Part shown: positions 1-9,004 of the stretch, in pieces | Layout: each line of letters starts with the position of its first letter | Position numbering within the stretch: the first letter of the stretch is position 1 | Program-made: the position numbers and the translations under genes | Notes under the pieces: model-generated | Seen by the model: the letters and a program-made list of their open reading frames with translations, nothing else | Told to the model about the DNA's origin: nothing | Databases searched by the model: none | Assembly: GCF_014203715.1 (NCBI RefSeq) | Contig: NZ_JACHJP010000002.1 | Location: 558,001-622,000 of the forward strand | Source of the DNA: Streptosporangium saharense | Lineage (GTDB): Bacteria; Actinomycetota; Actinomycetes; Streptosporangiales; Streptosporangiaceae | Length of the DNA stretch: 64,000 nt | Reading direction: 5' to 3'

Positions 1-66
1 CGCGAACCGCAGCAGCGCGCTGTCCCCCTCGTCCAGTGGTCGCTCGCCACGCGGCAGCGCCCCCAC
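1..66 (-). CDS. Partial N-terminus of a possible XRE-family helix-turn-helix regulator
   Basis: Only the first ~22 codons are inside the window; the gene continues past base 1. Read on the minus strand from a GTG at 66-64, the peptide contains GERPLDEGDSALLRFA. This resembles the segment that precedes the helix-turn-helix in actinobacterial XRE-type regulators, which often carry long C-terminal NB-ARC or WD40 regions. The identification rests on that short match only. The GTG has a G-rich stretch just upstream but no convincing spaced ribosome site, so the true start could lie further upstream. The next gene diverges, leaving about 370 bases of shared upstream region. Confidence 0.3.
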   Translation of the reverse strand, partial: MGALPRGERPLDEGDSALLRFA

Positions 67-281
67 CCCCTCGGTCCGGCCCCCCGGTGCCCGCGCGAGG
101 TGACGCCGGGAGACAACGGCCCGAGCCCCCCGCCGGGCTCTTCGACATTGGAACTCGCCCGGCGATTGTTGCACACGCCCCAACGGGCCGAAAGCCGATT
201 TATCCACCCCTCAAATCAGACATGACAAACGGTAAACAAGCTGTCACAACACGTGTCAGGATCGGGGCGGCCAGCCGTACC

Positions 282-301
282 CCATTGTTTTCCATTGTTT
301 T
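282..301. repeat. Tandem 10-bp direct repeat upstream of the DUF4185 gene
   Basis: CCATTGTTTT occurs twice in immediate succession (282-291 and 292-301). It is AT-rich against a very GC-rich background and lies 135 bases upstream of the DUF4185 start, in the divergent intergenic region. It could be a regulator-binding repeat or chance; nothing else in the sequence decides. Confidence 0.35.
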
Positions 302-435
302 CTGTTCACCGTCCCGTCACCGACGGAGAACAACAGCCGTGGGTTACAGCTTGAGCCGCCAACGCCGCGTGGCGGGTGTTCCCCGTCGTTTTCCACCGGC
401 ATTCCAGGAAGCGGACGAAGAAAGAGGCGAAACCC

Positions 436-1968
436 ATGGACCCGTTGAGAGGACTCCCCGTCGTGGCCGCCCTGTGCGCGCTCACCGCCCTCCTGCCCGC
501 CGCGGGCACGGCGCAGGCCGAGACGTCGTACTCGGTGGCGCGGCCGGTCGCGCTGGTGGCCGGGCAGGGCGACGGCGATATCAACCAGACGAAGACCAGG
601 TTCGGCGTGCACGCCACCGACCTCGGTGTGATGTGGCGCGACAGCAGGGGCAGGGTGGCGGTCGCGTTCGGCGACACCTACGGCGAGGGCTGGTCGGGTG
701 ACGGCGCCGGGCCCGAGAGCGCCGACTGGCGGTTCAACACGCTGGGCCACTCCGACGACACCGACCTCACCGACGGCATGCGCGTCGACTCGATGGTCAC
801 CGACAGACCGGGGCACGCGCGGCAGATCCTGCCCGGAGACCCCACGGTGAACGAGGTGACCGTCATTCCCACGGCCGCGGTGAGCGTCGGCACGCGCGAC
901 TACATCCACTACATGTCGGTGCGGAGCTGGGGCCAGGCGGGCACCTGGACGACCAACTACTCGGGCCTCGCCTTCTCCGACGACGGCGGGCAGACCTGGA
1001 CGAAGTCCCCCGTCGCGCGATGGGCCAACCAGGCCGGGGGCGACCGCTTCCAGATGGCCGCCATGGTCAGGCAGGGTGACCTCGTCTACGTCTTCGGCAC
1101 CCCCAGCGGCAGGTACGGCGACGCCTACCTGGCGCGGGTGCCCGGCTCACGGCTGCTCGAACCGTCCGCCTACGAGTACTGGACGGCCACCGGCTGGCAG
1201 GCGGGAGCGGCGGGCCGTACCGTCCCCGTCGTCGCGGGACCGGTGGCGGAGCTGTCAGTGCTGTACAGCTCCCACCTGCGCCGCTGGGTCGCCCTCCACC
1301 TCGACGAGCCCAGGACCGCGATCGTGATGCGGACCGCGCCGAGCCCGGCGGGACCGTGGACGGGCGGCCAGGTGGTCGCGCACTCGGCCGACCACCCCGG
1401 CCTCTACGGCGGGTTCCTCCACCCTGGCGGCGCAGACGGGCCCGACCTCTACTTCGCGATGTCGCGCTGGTCGCCCTACCACGTGCGGCTGATGCGGCTG
1501 CGCCTGGCCGACCTGCCGGTCAACCCCAACCTCGTCCAGGACGGGGGGTTCGAGGACCGTCCCTCGGGGTCCGGGCCCGCGCCGTGGGTCGTCAACGGCA
1601 GGGGCGGCGTCGACTACGCCAGGGGCAACGCTCGTTCGGGGGCGAACAACGGGTGGGTCGGCAACACCTCAGGCTGGAACGACCTGCACCAGAAGGTCGC
1701 CCTCACCCCGGGCAGGCGCTACCGGCTCAGCGGCTGGGCGCGCAGCTCCGGCACCACGAGCGAGGGCTACTTCGGGGTGCGCGGAGCCTCGGGGCAGGGA
1801 GTCGTCGCCGAGCGGAAGTTCGGCTCGCTGCCGGTCCACACCCGGCTGAGCGTCGACTTCACCGCCGGTGACGCCGGGGAGTTCGAGGTCTTCCTCGGCG
1901 GCTGGGCGGTGAACAACCAGGACTTCTGGATCCAGGCGGACGACATCTCCCTGGAGGAGCTGCCCTGA
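436..1968 (+). CDS. Secreted DUF4185 protein with C-terminal carbohydrate-binding-like domain
   Basis: This 510-residue protein starts at the ATG at 436, preceded by an AGAGG ribosome site; an upstream in-frame start at 376 lacks one. Residues 1-28 form a typical signal peptide ending in TAQA. Residues ~35-370 match the DUF4185 family, a five-bladed beta-propeller-like fold seen in secreted actinobacterial proteins, with repeats such as WRDSRGRVAVAFGDTY and FSDDGGQTWTKSP that recall sialidase Asp-box blades. Residues ~375-510 form a beta-rich domain (DGGFEDR start, GRRYRLSGWARSSG core) like family 4/9 carbohydrate-binding modules. It probably acts outside the cell on a glycan, but no catalytic residues can be assigned. 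It is followed by another secreted protein gene. Confidence 0.75.
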   Translation: MDPLRGLPVVAALCALTALLPAAGTAQAETSYSVARPVALVAGQGDGDINQTKTRFGVHATDLGVMWRDSRGRVAVAFGDTYGEGWSGDGAGPESADWRFNTLGHSDDTDLTDGMRVDSMVTDRPGHARQILPGDPTVNEVTVIPTAAVSVGTRDYIHYMSVRSWGQAGTWTTNYSGLAFSDDGGQTWTKSPVARWANQAGGDRFQMAAMVRQGDLVYVFGTPSGRYGDAYLARVPGSRLLEPSAYEYWTATGWQAGAAGRTVPVVAGPVAELSVLYSSHLRRWVALHLDEPRTAIVMRTAPSPAGPWTGGQVVAHSADHPGLYGGFLHPGGADGPDLYFAMSRWSPYHVRLMRLRLADLPVNPNLVQDGGFEDRPSGSGPAPWVVNGRGGVDYARGNARSGANNGWVGNTSGWNDLHQKVALTPGRRYRLSGWARSSGTTSEGYFGVRGASGQGVVAERKFGSLPVHTRLSVDFTAGDAGEFEVFLGGWAVNNQDFWIQADDISLEELP

Positions 1969-2089
1969 CGCCGGGGCGTTGTCCATCGCTCGTTGTTCAC
2001 CTCCGCGCCCCCGACACGGGACAACGCCTCCCCTCGTACAACGGATCCGTCACCGGCGAGACGCCACCACGAGAGAAAGAGCCTCGACC

Positions 2090-2449
2090 ATGAACCTGCG
2101 CAAGACCCTGCTGTCCCTGTCCGCCCTGGCCGCCCTGGTCCCCGCGGTCGCCCTCGGTGCCCCCGCCCAGGCGGAGACCGCGTTGAGCGGCACCGTCTGC
2201 GACCGGCAGGTCTGTGTCGGCTACGACGGCGACAAGAACGGGTTCTTCGCCAGCACCACCGGCATCTCCTTCTACGGCCATGTGGACCTGTGGGGCCCCG
2301 GCCTCTCCTTCCGCCACAGCCCCGACATGCAGAACCCGTCGACCTCGGCCAACGGCATCGGCTCCGGGTGGCTGTGCGCCCACGGCTGGAAGCACGAGAA
2401 CGGCAACTTCGTCGACATGGGCTTCCCCTGCGTCGAGGTGCCGTCCTGA
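2090..2449 (+). CDS. Small secreted cysteine-containing protein of unknown function
   Basis: The 119-residue product starts at the ATG at 2090 behind a GAGAGAAAGAG purine tract. Its signal peptide is classic (MNLRKTLLSLSALAALVPAV, cleavage after AQA). The mature part of about 90 residues has four cysteines (CDRQVC, WLCAH, FPCVEV), suggesting two disulfides, and ends in SWLCAHGWKHENGN-like aromatic/polar sequence. I do not recognise the family. It lies 120 bases downstream of the DUF4185 gene on the same strand and is followed by a hairpin terminator, so it may form a short secreted-protein unit with it. Confidence 0.6.
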   Translation: MNLRKTLLSLSALAALVPAVALGAPAQAETALSGTVCDRQVCVGYDGDKNGFFASTTGISFYGHVDLWGPGLSFRHSPDMQNPSTSANGIGSGWLCAHGWKHENGNFVDMGFPCVEVPS

Positions 2450-2478
2450 CCCTGTCCCTCTGGTCACCGGCGTCCCTT

Positions 2479-2512
2479 CCGCCCCGTCCGTGAGCCGCAC
2501 GGGCCGGGGCGG
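2479..2512 (+). terminator. GC-rich hairpin after the small secreted protein
   Basis: The arms CCGCCCCG-T-CCGTG (2479-2492) and CACGG-GC-CGGGGCGG (2498-2512) pair into a stem with a small internal bulge, 30 bases after the stop codon. No T-tract follows, as is common for actinobacterial terminators. It separates the secreted-protein genes from the sigma factor gene. Confidence 0.5.
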
Positions 2513-2659
2513 TCCCACCGTACGAGAGCCGTATGAGATCGTGGGCGGCGCGGTCACCCACCGCCGCGCCGTCCCCGGTGGCCACAGCACTCCCGTGCAG
2601 GACGTACGTTGAAATGCACAGGTGTTTGCCCCGCCGGCTCCATGAAGGATGTGATCGCC

Positions 2660-3655
2660 GTGACGGCCTCCGCTGAGGAAAACGTGCTGATCTTGGCCGA
2701 CGACGATGACGAGATGCCCGACGCCCTGGTCACGGTGGCGGGTGCGAGCGCGGATCCGGTCAAGGACTACCTACGGCAGATCGGCAAGGTTCCCCTGCTC
2801 AACGCCGAGCAGGAGGTCGAGCTGGCCAAGCGCATCGAGGCGGGTCTGTTCGCCGAGGAGCAGCTCGAGGTCGAGGGCGACCGGCTCCCGGTCGACGTGC
2901 GCGCCGAGCTGGAGTGGATCGCCGAGGACGGCCGCCGCGCCAAGGACCATCTTCTTGAGGCCAACCTGCGTCTGGTGGTCTCGCTGGCCAAGCGCTACAC
3001 CGGCAGGGGCATGCTCTTCCTGGACCTGATCCAGGAGGGCAATCTGGGGCTGATCCGCGCGGTGGAGAAGTTCGACTACACCAAGGGGTTCAAGTTCTCC
3101 ACCTACGCCACCTGGTGGATCAAGCAGGCGATCACCCGCGCGATGGCCGACCAGGCGCGGACGATCCGCATCCCGGTCCACATGGTCGAGGTGATCAACA
3201 AGCTGGCCCGGGTGCACCGGCAGATGCTGTCCGACCTGGGCCGTGAGCCGACCTCCGAGGAGCTGGCCCGCGAGCTGGAGATGACGCCGGAGAAGGTCGT
3301 CGAGGTCCAGCGCTACGGCCGTGAGCCGATCTCCCTGCACAGCCCGCTCGGCACCGAGGGCGACAGCGAGTTCGGCGACCTCATCGAGGACTCCGAGGCG
3401 ATCACCCCCGACGAGGCTGTGGCGTTCGGGCTGCTCCAGGAGCAGCTGCACGCCGTTCTGGACACGCTGTCCGAACGTGAGGCCGGGGTGATGGCGCTGC
3501 GGTTCGGGCTGACGGACGGCCAGCCGAAGACGCTGGACGAGATCGGCAAGGTCTACGGGGTCACCCGGGAGCGCATCCGCCAGATCGAGTCCAAGACCAT
3601 GTCCAAGCTGCGTCACCCGTCCAGGTCCCAGGCGCTGCGCGACTACCTGAGCTGA
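2660..3655 (+). CDS. RNA polymerase sigma factor, sigma-70 group 1/2 (SigA/SigB/Hrd-like)
   Basis: The protein directs RNA polymerase to -35/-10 promoters. Region 1.2 is seen at [20 protein letters not shown], region 2 at [20 protein letters not shown] and [15 protein letters not shown], region 3 around [20 protein letters not shown], and region 4.2 at [20 protein letters not shown]. The long acidic region 1.1 of the principal sigma factor is absent, leaving about 330 residues, which fits the group 2 (HrdA/HrdD/SigB) type better than the essential HrdB. I place the start at GTG 2660 because AAGGA lies 10 bases upstream; ATG 2642 and TTG 2609 are in-frame alternatives without good ribosome sites. 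The gene is convergent with the P450 gene, with a 5-base gap. Confidence 0.85.
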   Translation: MTASAEENVLILADDDDEMPDALVTVAGASADPVKDYLRQIGKVPLLNAEQEVELAKRIEAGLFAEEQLEVEGDRLPVDVRAELEWIAEDGRRAKDHLLEANLRLVVSLAKRYTGRGMLFLDLIQEGNLGLIRAVEKFDYTKGFKFSTYATWWIKQAITRAMADQARTIRIPVHMVEVINKLARVHRQMLSDLGREPTSEELARELEMTPEKVVEVQRYGREPISLHSPLGTEGDSEFGDLIEDSEAITPDEAVAFGLLQEQLHAVLDTLSEREAGVMALRFGLTDGQPKTLDEIGKVYGVTRERIRQIESKTMSKLRHPSRSQALRDYLS

Positions 3656-3660
3656 CGGCG

Positions 3661-4902
3661 CTAGCCCACGACGCCGTCGAAGGCGATCTTCAGGTGGCGT
3701 GGGCCGCGCAGCACCGGGTTGCGCCGGTAGGGCGGCGGGTCCTCGGCGAGCCCGGGGTCGCCGAGCCTGCGGGCGAGCTGGGTCAGCGCGATCTGCGCCT
3801 CCAGGCGGGCCAGCGGCGCCCCGAAGCAGTAGTGGACGCCGCTGCCGAACCCGAAGTGCTGGTTGTCCACGCGCTCCGGGTCGAACCTGTCGGGGTCCTC
3901 GAACCGCCGGGGGTCGCGGTTGCCCGAGGCCAGTACGAGCCAGATCGGCGCCCCCTTCGGGATGACGGTCCCGGCGATGTCGATGTCGGTCAGGGCGGTG
4001 CGCTGGGGCAGGAACTGCACCGGCGGCTCGAAGCGCAGCAGCTCCTCCACGAGCGGTACGGCCAGCTCGGGCTCCTTCCTGAGCCTGGCCAGGGTCTCCG
4101 GGTTGCGCAGCAGTGTGAGCATCCCGTTGGTGATGAGGTTGACGGTGGTCTCGTGACCCGCGATGAACAGCAGGACGGCCGTGGTGATCATCTCGATCGG
4201 CGTCAGGCGCTCCCTCGGGTCCTGCTCGGTCACCATGGCCGACAGCAGGTCGTCCCTGGGTGTACGGCGGTGCTCCTCGGCGAGCCCGGCGAGATAGCGG
4301 CCCAGCTCGGCCCTGGCCCGCTGGGCGGCCTGCTGCCGCTGCGCGGGGTCCTCCGACGAGCTGGGGTCGATGCCCGCGACGATCTGCTCGGCCCAGACGT
4401 GGAAACGCGCCTCGTCCTCGTGGGGCACGCCGAGGAGCCTGCAGATCACCATCACGGGAAAGGGGTAGGCGAAGTCGTCGACCAGATCGACCTCCCGCCT
4501 GTCCCGCAGGCCGTCGATCAGACCGGTGACCATCCGGTCGAGCTCCCCGCGCAGGTCGTGGATCCGTCTGGGGGTGTGCGGCGGCCCGAACGGCCGCATC
4601 GCCAGCCGCCGCAACCTGTCGTGCTCGGGCGGGTCGAGCCTGATGAAGCTGGGCGGCAGGCCCGTGTCCTCCTCCTCGGAGTCGGCCAGCAGGGTGCCGC
4701 CCATCCCGGGCAGGCGGTTGCGGGTGTCGGAGCTGATCCTCGGGTCGTGCAGCAGGCTGAGGATCTCCCAGTAGGTGCTGACCGCGTAGACCCCGTCGTC
4801 CTGCCGTGAGACCGGCGTCCTGCGGAGCTCGGCGTACAGCGGGTAGGGGTCGGCGCGGTTGGCGTAGTCGGTGATCTGCTTCAGCAGGGTGCCCTGCGTC
4901 AT
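3661..4902 (-). CDS. Cytochrome P450 (monooxygenase of a three-component operon)
   Basis: This 413-residue bacterial P450 carries the oxygen-binding I-helix motif (FIAGHETTVNLITNGM), the K-helix ExxR (EELLRFEPP) and the haem loop FGFGSGVHYCFGAPLAR with the ligand cysteine at residue 359. A GAGGA ribosome site lies 7 bases before the ATG. The enzyme hydroxylates or epoxidises a small molecule in the cytoplasm using electrons from a ferredoxin. It is the last gene of an operon that also encodes ferredoxin and ferredoxin reductase, 33 bases downstream of the reductase, so all partners are co-encoded. The substrate cannot be told from sequence; length and motifs are CYP105/107-like. Confidence 0.9.
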   Translation of the reverse strand: MTQGTLLKQITDYANRADPYPLYAELRRTPVSRQDDGVYAVSTYWEILSLLHDPRISSDTRNRLPGMGGTLLADSEEEDTGLPPSFIRLDPPEHDRLRRLAMRPFGPPHTPRRIHDLRGELDRMVTGLIDGLRDRREVDLVDDFAYPFPVMVICRLLGVPHEDEARFHVWAEQIVAGIDPSSSEDPAQRQQAAQRARAELGRYLAGLAEEHRRTPRDDLLSAMVTEQDPRERLTPIEMITTAVLLFIAGHETTVNLITNGMLTLLRNPETLARLRKEPELAVPLVEELLRFEPPVQFLPQRTALTDIDIAGTVIPKGAPIWLVLASGNRDPRRFEDPDRFDPERVDNQHFGFGSGVHYCFGAPLARLEAQIALTQLARRLGDPGLAEDPPPYRRNPVLRGPRHLKIAFDGVVG

Positions 4903-4935
4903 GGCTGCGTCCTCACGGTCCTGTGGCGTCGGCGG

Positions 4936-6330
4936 TCAGGCTCTGGCCGGGGTGAACTGGAGCCTGCGCTCGCTGGGCGAGTAGCCGCTCAGCGTCACGG
5001 TCGGGCCGTGGCTCGGCAGGGAGGGGTCGGGGAAGTCGGCGGGGACGGGCCGCGTGCCCCCGGCCCGCCTGTCCACGTTGGGGAAGTCGGGCGGGAACGG
5101 CGCCGCCGACTCGATCAGCCTGCGGTAGAAGTCGATCCACCTGGCCTGGTCGAAGGCGACCGCGGCGATGACGCGCCCCTGGAAGCCGTACGTCACGACG
5201 AAGCGGTCCTCCTCAAGGGCGCCCTGCGTGACGACGATCTCCTCGCCCATGGGCGGGACGCCGATGGACTTGATGTTGATCCCGAACTGGGCCGACCAGA
5301 AGGCCGGGACCCACAGGTGCGGGCGGCGGGCGAGCCCGGAGCTGATCATGTTGTGGGCGGCGATCTCGGCCTGCTCGACCGCGTTTCCCCAGTGTTCGAG
5401 CGAGAGGAACTGGTAGCCGAAGAGCGGGTGCGGGGACCTGGCGACGTCCCCGGCGACGAAGACGTCGTCGGTGACGATGCCGTGGACGTCGAAGGCGCGG
5501 CATCCCGCGTCGCAGGCGACGCCCCTCGGTCCCGCGGCGAGTCCCGATCCGGCGAGCCACTCGGTGTTGCGGACCGCGCCGAGCCCGACCACCGCCACCT
5601 CTGCGTCGAGCGTGCTCCCGTCGGACAGGTGGGCGCGCCTGAGCCGTCCCGCCGCGTCCCCTTCGAGGGAGGTCACCGTGACGCCGCAGCGCAGGTCGAC
5701 GCCGTGCGCGCGCTGCAAGCGGGCCGCGACCGCGCCGACGACGCCGCCGAGCGCCCCGACCAGGGGGGCGGGGCCGCGCTCGACGACCGTGACCTCAAGG
5801 CCCCTCTCCCGGCAGGCGGAGGCGATCTCGGAGCCGGTGAACCCGGCGCCGACGACGAGCACCCTGCGAGGCCCCGCCGCCAGGCGCCGGTTGAGCCAGG
5901 CCGCGTCGTCGGCGGTCCGCAGGACGAACACCCCGTCGAGGGCGGCCTCGGCCTCCCTGAACCACGGCCTGGCGCGGGCTCCGGTCGCGATGAGCAGGCG
6001 GTCGTACTCGATCTCGTCGCCGTCGGCGAGGCTGACCCGCCGTTCCGCCAGGTTGAGCCCTGTCGCGGCGACGCCGAGCCGCCAGCGGACGTCGAGCCCG
6101 TGGCGGCGCGGCAGCGTGGTCGCGTCCGCCGCCGTCCTGCCCAGCAGGACCTGCTTCGACAGGGGCGGCCTGTCGTACGGCTCGCGCGCCTCGTCGCCGA
6201 CCACGGTCAGCGAGCCGGTGAAGCCCCCGGCACGCAGCGCCTCGGCCCCGCGCAGCCCCGCGAGGGAGGCTCCGACGACGACCACCCGGCCCCGCCGCCT
6301 GAAGTCCCGCAGGGCCGTCTCAGCGGACAT
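4936..6330 (-). CDS. FAD-dependent NAD(P)H-ferredoxin reductase
   Basis: This 464-residue flavoprotein passes electrons from NAD(P)H to the adjacent ferredoxin. It has the FAD-binding GxGxxG-like start (VVVVGASLAGLRGAEALRAG), the NAD(P)-binding second Rossmann motif (VLVVGAGFTGSEIA) and the FAD-closing motif (VFVAGDVARSPHP). These place it with rhodocoxin/putidaredoxin reductase-type enzymes. The C-terminal ~100 residues match the usual reductase C-domain. The start overlaps the end of the ferredoxin gene by 11 bases, indicating translational coupling, and the P450 follows. Confidence 0.88.
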   Translation of the reverse strand: MSAETALRDFRRRGRVVVVGASLAGLRGAEALRAGGFTGSLTVVGDEAREPYDRPPLSKQVLLGRTAADATTLPRRHGLDVRWRLGVAATGLNLAERRVSLADGDEIEYDRLLIATGARARPWFREAEAALDGVFVLRTADDAAWLNRRLAAGPRRVLVVGAGFTGSEIASACRERGLEVTVVERGPAPLVGALGGVVGAVAARLQRAHGVDLRCGVTVTSLEGDAAGRLRRAHLSDGSTLDAEVAVVGLGAVRNTEWLAGSGLAAGPRGVACDAGCRAFDVHGIVTDDVFVAGDVARSPHPLFGYQFLSLEHWGNAVEQAEIAAHNMISSGLARRPHLWVPAFWSAQFGINIKSIGVPPMGEEIVVTQGALEEDRFVVTYGFQGRVIAAVAFDQARWIDFYRRLIESAAPFPPDFPNVDRRAGGTRPVPADFPDPSLPSHGPTVTLSGYSPSERRLQFTPARA

Positions 6331-6529
6331 CGCTCAGCACTTCCCCTTCGACGGTGATGGCCTGCACCGGGCAGGCCGCCGCGGCCCGCAGGACCTGCTC
6401 GCTTCGCTCCTCGCCGGGGCCCGGGTCGTACATCAGGGCCTCCTGGCCGTGCATGACGAAGACGTCGGGCGCCAGGAAGGCACACTGGGCGTAGCCCTCG
6501 CAACGGTTGAGATCGACGACAATCCTCAC
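6320..6529 (-). CDS. Small 3Fe-4S-type ferredoxin
   Basis: This 69-residue ferredoxin starts at GTG 6529 (peptide VRIVVDLNRCEGYAQC), with GGGGGA just upstream; longer in-frame starts add unrelated sequence. The cluster motif is CEGYAQC (C-x5-C) with a later ACPVQAI cysteine. This is the three-cysteine pattern of P450-linked 3Fe-4S ferredoxins such as the SuaB/SoyB type. It is first in the ferredoxin-reductase-P450 operon and overlaps the reductase gene by 11 bases. Confidence 0.85.
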   Translation of the reverse strand: MRIVVDLNRCEGYAQCAFLAPDVFVMHGQEALMYDPGPGEERSEQVLRAAAACPVQAITVEGEVLSDVR

Positions 6530-6697
6530 GGGTCCCCCAGGCCATCGGTGATGCCAGCCTAGGCCGATGACCTGGGAGAACAACGGGGACGATTACCGTG
6601 TTGCGACCCTTTTGCGGGACCTTTGCCGCTTCCCGTGGGGATGGTGGGGCTTCCTCCGGATCACCGTCCGCAGCCGGGGCTCTGCCGGGCGGACGCA

Positions 6698-8086
6698 TCA
6701 GGAGACCTCCAGGGGATCGGTGACCGGCGGGACCGTACGGCCACGCCTGGCCCTGACCGCGTACGCCAGCAGCGTCACGGCCAGGACGGCGACGAGGCCG
6801 AGCACGACGGGCCCGACGCCGGGAGAGAGGGAGACGGCGATCAGGGCCGCGCCGAGCAGGACGAGCACCGTCCAGCTCAGCCAGGGGTGGCCCCACATGC
6901 GCACCTGCAGCGTCTCCGGGTCGGTGCGGGCGCGCAGCCGTAGCTGGCTCACCGCGATGAACAGGTACATGACCAGCGTGAGCAGGCCGGAGGCGTTCAG
7001 CAGGAAGGCGAAGATCTCGTCGGGACTGACCAGGCCCGCGACGGCCACGACCACCAGCGCGAGGCAGCTTCCCGTCACGATCGCGGGGGCGGGCACCCCG
7101 GAGGGACGCACCCCGGCCAGTACGCGTGGCGCGTCCCCACGCTCGGCCAGGGACATCAGCATTCTCGATGAGCCGTAGATCCCGGCGTTCAGGATCGACA
7201 GCACCGCGACCAGGACGACCGCGGTCATCAGTTCGCCCGCACCGGGGATGCCGAAGGTCTCGATGGCGGTGGCGAAGGGGCTGGCCTGCCCGTCGGCGGG
7301 GACCCGGTTCCACGGCACGACCGCGACGATCAGCAGGACCGAGCCGACGTAGAAGACCAGCACGCGCCACACGACCCTGACGGTCGCCCGCGCGACCTCC
7401 CTGGCGGGCGCGGCGGACTCCGCGGCGGCGATCGTGACGATCTCCGCGCCGAAGTAGGAGAAGACCACAGTCACCAGCGCGGCCAGCACCGCCGCCCAGC
7501 CGTTGGGGGCGAACCCGCCGTGCGCGGTCAGCGCGGCCAGGCCCGTCCCGCCGCGCGGCCACAGCCCGGTGAGGTACAGCGCGCCGACGGCCAGGAAGGC
7601 GACGACGACGATGACCTTGACCGAGGCCAGCCAGAACTCGGTCTCACCGAACACCCGCACCGAGACCAGGTTCGCCACGGTGAGGACGGCCAGCAGGGCG
7701 GGCGCGACCAACCACACCGGCAGGCCGGGGACGATGCCCTCGACCAGCCTGGCACCCGCGACGGACTCGAAGGCGATCACGGCGACCGCGAAGTACCAGT
7801 AACTCCAGCCGATGAGGAAGCCCGCCCAGCGGCCCATGGCCAGCTCCGCGTAGCGGGAGAAGGATCCGGTGGTCGGGTGCGCCGCGGCCATCTCGCCGAG
7901 CATCCGCATCACCAGGACGACGATCACGCCGCCCACGGCGTAGGCGACGACCGAGGCGGGACCCGCCATGGCGATCACCGAGCCGCTGCTCACGAACAGT
8001 CCGGCGCCGATGACGCCGCCTATGCCGATCATTGTCATGTGCCGCCGCCGCAGTCCGCGGCGGAGTGCCGTCTCGCCTTGCGCCAT
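6698..8086 (-). CDS. Amino acid permease (APC superfamily)
   Basis: This 462-residue inner-membrane transporter has about 12 hydrophobic segments. It opens with the family signature IGIGGVIGAGLFVSSG and contains GAEIVTIAAAESAAP, typical of the AAT/GabP branch of proton-coupled amino acid permeases. I chose the ATG at 8086 because AAGGAG lies 5-6 bases upstream; an in-frame ATG at 8134 has no such site. It stands apart from the P450 operon by about 170 bases. The substrate cannot be assigned; GABA, proline or aromatic amino acids are all handled by this branch. Confidence 0.85.
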   Translation of the reverse strand: MAQGETALRRGLRRRHMTMIGIGGVIGAGLFVSSGSVIAMAGPASVVAYAVGGVIVVLVMRMLGEMAAAHPTTGSFSRYAELAMGRWAGFLIGWSYWYFAVAVIAFESVAGARLVEGIVPGLPVWLVAPALLAVLTVANLVSVRVFGETEFWLASVKVIVVVAFLAVGALYLTGLWPRGGTGLAALTAHGGFAPNGWAAVLAALVTVVFSYFGAEIVTIAAAESAAPAREVARATVRVVWRVLVFYVGSVLLIVAVVPWNRVPADGQASPFATAIETFGIPGAGELMTAVVLVAVLSILNAGIYGSSRMLMSLAERGDAPRVLAGVRPSGVPAPAIVTGSCLALVVVAVAGLVSPDEIFAFLLNASGLLTLVMYLFIAVSQLRLRARTDPETLQVRMWGHPWLSWTVLVLLGAALIAVSLSPGVGPVVLGLVAVLAVTLLAYAVRARRGRTVPPVTDPLEVS

Positions 8087-8215
8087 CGAGGCTCCTTGTT
8101 CTCCTGGCCCCCAAGCGGGTTCTTCTGGCGTCATGGGTCCGGGCGCGCGGTCACGCCGGGGCCGCCCGCCGCCACGGTCGGCGGACGGGCGAGGTGTGAG
8201 GGGAAGAGGGACCGT

Positions 8216-9004
8216 TCAGGCGCCGTGGAACTCGGCGCCGCGTCCTTCGCCGAAGGCGTGCAGGCCCTCGGCGAGGTCGGTGCTGCGCAGGCAGGCGAGG
8301 GAGCCCTCGACCTCAAGGGCGAGCACGTCCTCCAGGTCGAGTTCCCACGTTCTGCGCAGGTGCCGTCTGATCAGGCCGACCGGCAGGGGGGCGGCGGAGC
8401 CGATGGTCTCGGCCAGTGCGACGGCGACGGTGAGCAGGTCCTCGCCGGGCACGACCCGGCTGACCAGGCCCGCGGTGAGCGCCTCGGCGGCGCCGATCCG
8501 CTCCCCCGACAGCAGCAGGTCGACCGCCCTGCCATGCCCGACCAGGCGGGGCAGGAAGTACAGCACGCCGTTGGTCGGGTAGAGGCCGCGGCGCACCTCC
8601 ATGAAGGCGAACTCGGCCCCGTCCGCCGCGATCCGCAGGTCGCTGGCTATCGCCAACTCCGCGCCGACGCCGACCGCGATCCCGTTCACCGCGGAGATGA
8701 CGGTCTTGGGGAAGGCGACCAGGCGCCTGGTGACGTCCTGGAAGGCCTCGACGGTCGCGGCCAGGTCCTGCGGTGCCGTACGGCTCAGGCGTTCTCGTGT
8801 CTCGGTGAGGTCGACACCGGCGGAGAAGGCGCGTCCGCGCCCGGTCAGGACGACCGCGCGCACCGCCGCGTCCCGCTCCGCCTCGTCCAGGGCCGCGCCG
8901 AGCTGGGCGAACGTGCGGTCCCTGAAGGCGTTGAGCACCTCGGGGCGGTCGAAGGTGACCACCAGGGCCGTGCCGTGACGGGTGACGGCGAGGTCGGCGC
9001 TCAC
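8216..9004 (-). CDS. Enoyl-CoA hydratase/isomerase family protein (crotonase)
   Basis: This 262-residue crotonase-fold enzyme acts on a CoA thioester. It shows the oxyanion-hole segment AFSAGVDLTE, then GVGAELAIASDLRIA and FAFMEVRRGLYPTNG, which carry glutamates at the positions of both catalytic acids of rat enoyl-CoA hydratase (Glu144/Glu164 equivalents). The start is a GTG overlapping the ligase stop (GTGA). With the ligase upstream it probably hydrates, or hydrates and cleaves, the acyl-CoA that the ligase makes. Hydratase-lyase activity on hydroxycinnamoyl-CoA is possible but not supported by a specific motif. Confidence 0.82.
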   Translation of the reverse strand: MSADLAVTRHGTALVVTFDRPEVLNAFRDRTFAQLGAALDEAERDAAVRAVVLTGRGRAFSAGVDLTETRERLSRTAPQDLAATVEAFQDVTRRLVAFPKTVISAVNGIAVGVGAELAIASDLRIAADGAEFAFMEVRRGLYPTNGVLYFLPRLVGHGRAVDLLLSGERIGAAEALTAGLVSRVVPGEDLLTVAVALAETIGSAAPLPVGLIRRHLRRTWELDLEDVLALEVEGSLACLRSTDLAEGLHAFGEGRGAEFHGA

